From contig CM065298.1 in assembly GCA_032871835.1 (NCBI GenBank), forward strand, positions 79,388,154 through 79,452,153: DNA of 64,000 nucleotides. The letters run 5' to 3'. Positions within the stretch are counted from its first letter, which is position 1. Each line of letters starts with the position of its first letter. Below are positions 58,701-64,000 of the stretch, piece after piece. The position numbers and the translations under genes were made by a program. The stretch is from Dipteronia dyeriana. Lineage: Eukaryota > Streptophyta > Magnoliopsida > Sapindales > Sapindaceae. The notes under the pieces were generated by a model. The model saw only the letters and a program-made list of their open reading frames with translations. It was not told the DNA's origin and did not search any database.

Positions 58701-61508
58701 ACCAAATTTTACATTCTGCACATTTTATCTAGTTGATGATTAAACTTTGCACATAATGCATTTGAAATTTCAGATTGCTCCATAGTTCAATAACTCTCCC
58801 ATCAGTATATTATGTTATAAATCTACTTTAAACAGTTATCTGATGAAATAGTTAGTGTACCCAATCAATTAATGTAAATTACCAGAGTAGTAAAACCAAC
58901 AGTTTGTTTGGTAAATATGAATTCTTCAAAAGGTTATCTAGTATTATTCATTACAAGTTACCTTCTTAATGAGCTAGCATGTAACTAATATTAATTGTTA
59001 TGTCTATATCTCCTGTTTGCATTTCTTGTAATCCATTCACTGCTTTTGTTTTATTTATCATTTGTACATTTTAGTAGCTTTAAGAAAATAATCATCTAGA
59101 AAAAGATGACATAATCCATAATTATGATTTTAGTTTCTCTCAGGAGCTAAAATAAATATTTCCTAGTGGTCATGAACATTTATATTGTAATGTTTATGTG
59201 TTTCTATGATCTTTTATCTTCATATTTTTTGCATTATTTTCTCAGACCATTTTTGTAAGAAGTATTGATGTTATTTAATGTTTTGCGAAGGGAACTTGGA
59301 TACCCTGGCAGTCCGACCAAAAGCTAGAGGACAAGACACAAGGCATGAGCTTCTTAATTTTTATGATGAAAATTACTCTGCCAACCTCATGCATCTCGTT
59401 GTGTATACAAAAGGTTAGTAACTAATCTTGCCTGCTACTGGCCTTGATTAAGCTATTTTGAAACATGAAGTAGGCAATTCATCTCTTATGGATGTTTTTA
59501 GAGAGCCTGGATAAAATTCAAACCATAGTGGATGGTAAATTCCAAGAAATCCGAAACACCAATAGAAGCTGTTTCCACTTTCCGGGTCAGCCTTGCACAT
59601 CAGAACATTTACAGGTATGTGTATGGGTGCAATCTATATACCTTGTCAAAGGACTGAAAAGGCATACTGGTAGAAAGGAGGAAGATATATTTGTGGTAAA
59701 AGGTTATATTCTGTTTAAGAGATTATCTTATGTTTTCCTTATTCTTTGCTTCAGATACTTGTCAGAGCTGTTCCTATAAAAGAAGGTCATAAACTGAGAA
59801 TTGCATGGCCTATAACGCCAAGCATTCATCATTATAAGGAAGCACCATGCAGGTATCTTAGCCATCTTATTGGGCATGAAGGTGAAGGATCATTGTTTTA
59901 CGTCTTGAAAACATTGGGTAGGTTTTGCATTTCTTTTATGCTTTAATCTATTTAGCGGCCGATTTTCATTGCATGTTTTTGTAGCTTGAGGCTTGAGCTG
60001 CTTCCTTTCAAGAGATTGGAATGAATTGTATTTTTTCCTTTGTTTGAAAGATTGATACCATATCCGACTGTTTGGAGACAAGGTTTTTGTTTTAAATTTT
60101 TAAAAAAGGAAAAAAGAAAAATTGTTTCCCTTATATATCCTTTTTCTACCCTTCCCCTGCAATCAGTTTGTGGAATTAAAGTTTGCTTAGTTCTTTCTTA
60201 TTGTTTATTTCTTATTCTTTTGGTTATCCATGACTCTCCAAAGCCAATTCTTTCAAATTGTTGTGTGGATGTTGGAGGCAATTTGCAACATCAGTGCATA
60301 ATATATGGCTCTTGAGGTCCTGAATCTCCTCTTGTATTGTTTTATGATCATCGCTTGATGAAAGCGGTTTACCATGCATATGGATCTGAAGTACTCTCCA
60401 ATCATCATTTCTTAGCTTTTTGACCAGTGATAATTTAGGTTACTTTCCAAGGACATATTTACAGTTCTTTTGTATTTCTTTAGCGGTTGTTATCTTTATT
60501 TACTTAATCTAGTTCATTTATTTTTTTGCATTAAAGTGAAATAGGTGATACTTTTTTATTATCATTCTCTTTTACCCTAATAAGCAGTATTTTAAAGTGA
60601 CCTTATTAGGGCTTTAACGATGATTTTCTTAAGAATATAGAGCTGAGGAGAATTCATTTATATAATTATATATTTATATCGTTGGCTCAGAATTCAATGA
60701 TTAAAGTAGATTGTCTCTTCTGGACTTGTATTACAAGCGGAAGTGGAAAAATTTGATGCCTGTGATTATAATTGAGCTAATGTGGGCAGCTATGAAATAT
60801 TCATTAATAAAATAATTGTTGGCTAGATGTGCCTGTTGTTGAGTAGAAAAGTAGAAAAATAATGTGCTGACTGTATGATGAGAGGGCCAGCTAGGTCTCT
60901 AATTTCCTTGATGAGGATTGGAAAAGAAAAATCATGAATATAAATTCAGACATTAACATGATGACAATTGTCTGACTTGCCTTAGGCTGGGGTTGATTTC
61001 TGATATAAAGACATGTAAGCTGAGGATGATACAATTGTTTTGTTTTGTTTTTTTTCCACATGCGTAGAAGTTATAGGATTTCATGGACACTGGCTTAGCA
61101 ATCTTTGGTATCTACACTAAACTTTTCATCTTTAAAAGGCCGATAATTGTTGTTACATAAAATTTTTACAGGATGGGCTACGGGATTGTCTGCTGGTGAA
61201 GGGGATTCGACTTTGGAGTTTTCTTTTTTTGAAGTTGGAATTGATCTTACTGATGCTGGTCATGGTATGCTGTATCTACTTTTGTTCTGCATTTGGGTGA
61301 ATATGATATGTTGTAATCAATTGGCTTATCTTATATGAAAAAGGTGCAAGAAACATGAACTTGTATACTTTTTGGAAGTTCTAGATTTTTTTTATTATTT
61401 CTTTCCCTTGATTGAATTGTAGAACACATGCAAGATATTGTGGGTTTGCTCTTTAAATACATAAACCTCTTACAGCAATCTGGTGCTTGCAAGTGGATTT
61501 TTGATGAG
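44332..61508 (+). CDS. Insulin-degrading-enzyme-like zinc metalloprotease (M16A), 5' 12 exons
   Basis: Plant homologue of the insulysin/PXM16 family, M16 zinc peptidases that degrade small unfolded peptides, peroxisomal in Arabidopsis. Exons: 44332-44454, 44570-44645, 45561-45628, 47186-47277, 47371-47444, 47569-47612, 58290-58341, 59291-59413, 59502-59614, 59755-59917, 61172-61264, 61423-61508. They join to 369 codons without a stop, out of about 970 in the family; the rest lies past the window. Start: MAVGQEDVEIVKPRSDKRQY. The zinc motif HFLEH is at residues 64-68 and the distal ligand Glu is residue 145 (VDSEN), 77 residues on, as in human IDE. All junctions are GT-AG except intron 1 (GC-AG). 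The peroxisomal signal, if any, would be C-terminal and is not visible. Exon 7 (LRKHQSLEGHPYHKFST) is less conserved than the others. Confidence 0.9.
44455..44569 (+). other. Intron 1 of the M16 protease gene, GC-AG type
   Basis: Exon 1 ends with DPDTDK (AAG) followed by GCAATT. Exon 2 resumes CAASMDVNVGSFSDP after TTGTAG. Protein continuity with the family forces this junction, and no GT exists at the donor position. The donor is AAG|GC, as in the minor class of GC-AG introns. Confidence 0.75.
44646..45560 (+). other. Intron 2 with poly-T and (ATC)n duplications
   Basis: Near the donor is a run of T broken by single G (44650-44698). Two diverged copies of a unit of about 145 bp (about 45028-45105 and 45173-45245) each end in an (ATC)n microsatellite. 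They give a spurious His/Ser-rich frame. Confidence 0.7.
46130..46215 (+). repeat. tRNA-derived SINE-like sequence in intron 3
   Basis: GATGTGGTCTAGTGGTAATC followed about 35 bp later by GATTGTGGGTGTTAATGTCT, then CTCCCTCCCC. The first resembles a pol III A box, the second a decayed B box (GGTTCGAATC type), as in plant tRNA-derived SINEs. The 3' end and any target duplication are not clear. Confidence 0.4.
46742..46770. repeat. (TA)n microsatellite in intron 3
   Basis: A near-perfect TA dinucleotide run of about 29 bp. Confidence 0.88.
48309..48887 (-). repeat. 3' LTR of copia element D
   Basis: 579 bp, TGTTGATT...CACAACA on the + strand, matching 53239-53784 but with about 33 bp extra near 48670-48705. 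A TATA box (minus strand CTATAAATAGG) lies near 48654-48664. Confidence 0.88.
49049..50800 (-). pseudogene. RT and RNase H of copia element D, YxDD box altered
   Basis: RT blocks: NYALNASQGDPTTYQEAIAS, EQMDVKTAFLHGDM, CRLKKSLYGQKQSPTRWYKR and LLQLYVEEMLITCQ. The catalytic pair, normally Asp-Asp, reads Glu-Glu (codons GAA GAA, about 50061-50066 minus strand). RNase H follows (GYVDADYAGDLDKRRSTGYV, about 49495-49560). The end of pol (TKPVTAEKFKFCLNSLNLIT) stops near 49049. Stops and frame changes are frequent. Confidence 0.8.
50946..51728 (-). pseudogene. Integrase core of copia element D, second Asp replaced
   Basis: The blocks HTDVWGTA, GGSRYFVTFLDDFSRKMW, then KSNNGGEYKDNKF and TPQQNGAAERMNRTLIER belong to the rve integrase core. 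The second catalytic Asp (normally followed by NGGE) is Asn here: the codon at about 51472-51474, minus strand, reads AAC. The first Asp and the Glu are present. A frame break lies at about 51420. Confidence 0.8.
51875..52264 (-). pseudogene. Protease and pre-integrase region of copia element D
   Basis: The protease start, WILDTGCLFHMC (52200-52245, in the frame ending at 52200), has the Asp-Thr-Gly triplet. A frame change follows, then ILGTGSVKIRMHDRIVRVM, NLISFGTLDKVGYKY and YKLRGTTIV, the GAG-pre-integrase block. Confidence 0.75.
52265..53201 (-). pseudogene. Gag of copia element D
   Basis: Start at 53201-53199 (MASDKINDMKPIIIEKFDGK), then a stop after GNFTL. A UBN2-type gag domain follows (LLNLRMEGGNLQDHLSRFQN, LLRSLPPSFKQFRTTRS, LNLDDFMEAIQSY). 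The knuckle region CFTCVATNHWQKNY has Tyr where the last Cys is expected. Next to it lies a 65-bp tandem duplication (52323-52387 and 52388-52452) whose second copy is one base shorter, which shifts the frame. Confidence 0.8.
53224..53235 (-). other. Primer binding site of copia element D
   Basis: Minus-strand TGGTATCAGAAC, three bases from the 5' LTR; initiator Met tRNA type with one difference. Confidence 0.82.
53239..53784 (-). repeat. 5' LTR of copia element D
   Basis: 546-bp partner of 48309-48887, with the same TATA box near 53583-53593 (minus strand). Confidence 0.88.
54108..56881 (-). pseudogene. hAT transposase (BED finger, DUF659, hAT C-terminal dimerisation)
   Basis: Exon pieces on the minus strand: a BED zinc finger (CKFCDRVLKGGVFRMKEHLA...C, start MSNRKDLAWKYG at 56881), a linker (ERRIRGPMDRFVV), DUF659 (GVSIISDGWKDMRGRQLINF, VVTDNASNYKKAGEML, PCAAHCIDLILEKIG), a middle region (54882-55550), and the hAT-C domain (ADWWNAYGDEAPELKDFAV, LTCSSSACERNWSTF, near 54715-54828) with a downstream acidic tail. 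The Asp, Asp and Glu of the hAT catalytic triad are all visible. Frame breaks at an A7 run near 56584, near 55640 and near 55555 disable it. It carries an in-frame tandem duplication of 64 codons. Confidence 0.82.
54972..55355 (-). repeat. 192-bp tandem duplication in the hAT transposase
   Basis: Two nearly identical 192-bp copies (54972-55163 and 55164-55355) encode YQLHRHLHAAAYYLNP followed by FQYSDGLSSHIEVKIGLMV twice. The unit is 64 codons, so the frame is kept. Only a few base differences separate the copies, which suggests a recent event. Confidence 0.88.
56976..57185. repeat. AT-rich tandem duplication in the hAT element
   Basis: Two copies of a unit of about 105-110 bp (starts near 56978 and 57085, each TATATAATATACTTAATTAC) lie between the BED exon and the purine-rich 5' region. 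Confidence 0.78.
57225..57640. repeat. Purine-rich low-complexity region of the hAT element
   Basis: The first half repeats GCATACACAAAA; the second half is (GAA)n/(GAAGAA)n-rich. It lies upstream of the transposase start. The opposite strand gives a spurious Phe/Ser-rich frame. Confidence 0.75.
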
Positions 61509-62309
61509 GTATGTCTATTCATCATACATGTGTCAATTACTGATCCTTGTTATCAATTTTGGATGCATGATCAAGGTTTCATTCTGCCTTTTTGGTTCTA
61601 GCATATGCGGTCATCTATCCATGTAGTAGGTCACCTCTAAGAAAGAGCTTGGTTGTATTGATGGTTGATTTGTCATTGATTTCATCTTACTTTAATGAGA
61701 ATCATCTCTTCACTTTAGAACGAGTTAAATATTTCATCGTAAAATTCTTAATATATATTGTTACGAGTCCTTTTTGTTGTTTTTATTTTTATTTTTTGCT
61801 TCTTTGTTAATGCATTTTGTACTGAAAAAAATAAAATAAAATAAAATTGCATTAATTCTATTTTATGCATAAATTTTCTACCTGTGAGATATTATATATA
61901 ATTTGGTACAAGTTAATGGGTTTCAGCAATGCATGAGCTCATTTAGACCATACGCATGACTCATGATTGTTATTGACCGGTATAGTGTTATATGTGGTAA
62001 AAGATTAAATTTTGGAACAGTTATAATGTTATAGTAATCTCTATGAATCTTTATCAAAATTTTAAGATGTGTGAAAGTAGAAAAAAATTGTATGCTTACA
62101 GAATTGATATTTGAGAGATGCTTTGGCAGAATTCACAAAATCAAGACCTTGCCTGTATGTATATTTATATACGCACTTGCATTATGTATACATTAGTTCT
62201 GTTGATTTCTAAAGGTTTGAGTATAGCAGCCATTACTCAGCTATGTAGGAAAAGTCGGAACAATGTACTGGATTTATTACTCAATTCATTGTCTTTTTAT
62301 GTGATTCTT

Positions 62310-62614
62310 AGTGCTCGTTTGGTTGAGTTTTCTACTGCCTCAAAAGGTTTACGAATGTCTATTTGAATTTTTTAGAGTTGTTTGGTTGAGTTTTTAAGAT
62401 TTTCTATTTTAAATTGAGTAGAGGCTAGCAGAGTTTAAACCTCTAATAGGTAAAAGCTCATGGGGAGGTACTTCTCTAAATAGACATTTTAAAAAAAAAA
62501 ATCTACCAACCAAGCAACTATAGTTTATTTTTAAAAACTTTATTTCTAATAGATCTACTATAAATAGATCTTTTAGCAATAGAGGTTTTTCAAAAGTCCA
62601 ACCAAACAAGCTCT
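62310..62614. mobile_element. MITE-like element in intron 12
   Basis: About 305 bp with inverted termini AGTGCTCGTTTGGTTGAGTT (62310) and, on the minus strand, AGAGCTTGTTTGGTTGGACT (from 62614). A second internal copy of TTGTTTGGTTGAG lies near 62371. No coding capacity. A clean target duplication was not found, so the superfamily is left open (hAT-like or PIF-like). Confidence 0.6.
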
Positions 62615-62704
62615 TTGGTTGATTAAGTCTGCAATTGATTGAAAGATAAAGTGGCTCTGAGCTTCTCTTTAGTGTCTGGCAACATGGGTCAAAATTATTT
62701 TGAA

Positions 62705-62919
62705 TGTTGGAGATTTTGTTGTTGTTTTCTAGGAATCTAGATATTTAATTATGATGTATATTAGATTTCCTATTATTAGAGGATTTGGTATTAATTTCCT
62801 TCTTTAAAGAGGAAACAAATTCCTTAGATTAAGCAGATTGTTACTGCCTAATGTGTATATATATTAGGGCTGTTTTGTACAGAATTATTATTCAGGAAAA
62901 TAAAGAATAAACTTTCACA
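62705..62919 (+). repeat. Probable 5' LTR of copia element E
   Basis: TGTTGGAGATTTTG ... AATAAACTTTCACA, about 215 bp. Its right edge is set by the following PBS (TGATATCAGAGC, 62920-62931, one base from the initiator Met tRNA type). The partner LTR is outside the window. Confidence 0.6.
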
Positions 62920-63076
62920 TGATATCAGAGCCTCCCTTGAAACCCTAATTTTTTTTTCTCCTTCTCTTACTGCTCTTTCCGGCAGTGATCTATCTCAATT
63001 CCGAATTTCTTACTGCCTTTTCCAGCATTAACTCCGATCTTGTTGCTCTTTCCAGCAACAATCCTTATCATTCATC

Positions 63077-63994
63077 ATGACCAAATCCAGCAGTTCTGAA
63101 ATAATCTCAGTCGAGTCTACAATTCCCGAAACAACCATTCTTGGTGGCAATGGTGGAGAACCTTAAAATTTCCCTCATATGTCCATTACTTCCAACAAAC
63201 TTTCCGGTCGAAACTACCTCTAGTGGTCTCAGTCTGTCCTACTTTATCTATGCAGCAAAGAGAAAAAAGACTATCTTACAGAAAAAGTCATCAAGCCCGA
63301 ATAGAAGGATGCTAAATATAGAGCTTGGAAGAGTGATAACAGCCAAGTCATGTCTTTGTTGGTAAATTCGTTGATGCCAAATATCGGTGAGAATTTCCTC
63401 CTTTATGAGGCAGTTGTCGAGGTTTGGGAAGCAGTGAAGGAGACATACTCTCACAACGACAACACTCCGGAATTAGTGACAATTGAAGGAGCACTTCATG
63501 ACCTAAGACAAAGGGATCTCTCGGTGACCGAGTACTACAACAAACTTCAGACTTATTGGCAACAACTTGATGCGTTTGAAAAATATAAGTGGAGTTCACC
63601 CGAAGACTCTCAACAGTACAAGAAGATTATCGAGAGTAAAAGAGTCAACAAATTCTGCTTGGGTTTAACTTCCAATCTTGATGCTGTGCGAGGAAGGATC
63701 TTCGGTACCAAGCCACTGCCGAGTCTTCGTGAGGTCTTCTCTGAGGTCAGACGAGAGGAAAGTCACAGAACTTTGATGCTTGGGACAGAAACAAAAGAAA
63801 CGGGGGGTGAAGCTTCTGCTTTGGCTGCCCTCAATCATCAGGAACCACGCAGGGGAGGTAAACCGTGGTGTGATCACTGGAGAAAACCTGGACATCTAAA
63901 GGAGAAGTGTTGGAAGATTTATGGGAAACCAGCTGATTGGATTTCCAATCAGCTAAGGACCGTGAGGGTTGAGCGAACCTATCTTCCACCGTAA
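63077..63994 (+). pseudogene. Gag of copia element E
   Basis: Start MTKSSSSEIISVESTIPETT at 63077. In-frame stops follow at GGEP*, NYL* and VIKPE*. From 63350 the frame is clean: YEAVVEVWEAVKETYSHNDN, LVTIEGALHDLRQRDLSVTE, YNKLQTYWQQLDAFE, RVNKFCLGLTSNLDAVRGRI. This is a copia UBN2/gag_3-type domain. The knuckle reads CDHWRKPGHLKEKC, with Trp in place of the second Cys. It ends with a stop at 63992-63994. Confidence 0.78.
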
Positions 63995-64000
63995 GAACTG

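Larger units (their letters stand above)
61509..64000 (+). other. Intron 12 of the M16 protease gene (runs off the window)
   Basis: It starts GTATGTC after WIFDE. The family's next exon was not found before the window end. It holds a MITE-like element and the 5' part of copia element E. Confidence 0.75.
62705..64000 (+). mobile_element. Ty1/copia element E, 5' part (continues past window)
   Basis: A short LTR, PBS and gag on the + strand, in the same orientation as the host gene, inside its intron 12. Confidence 0.72.

Overview
This is a plant nuclear window (AT-rich, GT-AG introns, LTR retrotransposons, hAT and Mutator-type DNA transposons, an angiosperm-type peroxisomal M16 protease gene). 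A flowering plant, probably a dicot, is most likely; I cannot name the species. The only gene that looks functional is an insulin-degrading-enzyme-like M16 metalloprotease on the + strand. It starts at 44332 and its last exon in the window ends at 61508; the C-terminal part lies beyond the window. Almost everything else is transposable elements in various states of decay. I found no CRISPR array, operon, rRNA or intact tRNA gene.

Layout. 1-268: fragment of a Ty1/copia gag-pol, minus strand. 269-6905: complete Ty3/gypsy element A, minus strand, with 750/744-bp LTRs, PBS and PPT. 6906-13953: rearranged Sirevirus-like copia element, minus strand, with an env-like fragment, gag with two zinc knuckles and a long LTR, but no pol. 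About 14100-17625: a two-level tandem repeat next to a degraded DUF1985 + Ulp1 (C48 peptidase) gene of the kind carried by Mutator-like elements. 19021-19505: LRR receptor gene relic. 19628-29754: Ty3/gypsy element B (Tat-like, with a second RNase H), + strand, 5' LTR truncated. 30894-41121: related element C with a perfect 5-bp target duplication and two large internal deletions. B and C both carry a reading frame antisense to gag-pol between integrase and the 3' LTR. 41127-44331: AT-rich intergenic DNA and the protease promoter region.

The protease gene was traced through 12 exons (1107 nt, 369 codons) with no stop or frame break. It keeps the HxxEH zinc motif and the distal zinc-ligand glutamate. 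Intron 1 appears to be a GC-AG intron. Intron 6 has grown to 10.7 kb because a copia element (48309-53784, antisense) and a hAT element (53851-58008, antisense) landed only 66 bp apart; the remaining host intron is about 1.0 kb. Intron 12 carries a MITE-like element (62310-62614) and the 5' end of another copia element (from 62705, sense orientation).

No undescribed biological system is evident. The most useful second looks are the transposon-loaded protease gene and its noncanonical first intron, the Ulp1 relic with an intact catalytic triad beside a two-level satellite, the antisense ORF shared by the Tat-like elements, and the gypsy copy with mismatched flanks and no target duplication.
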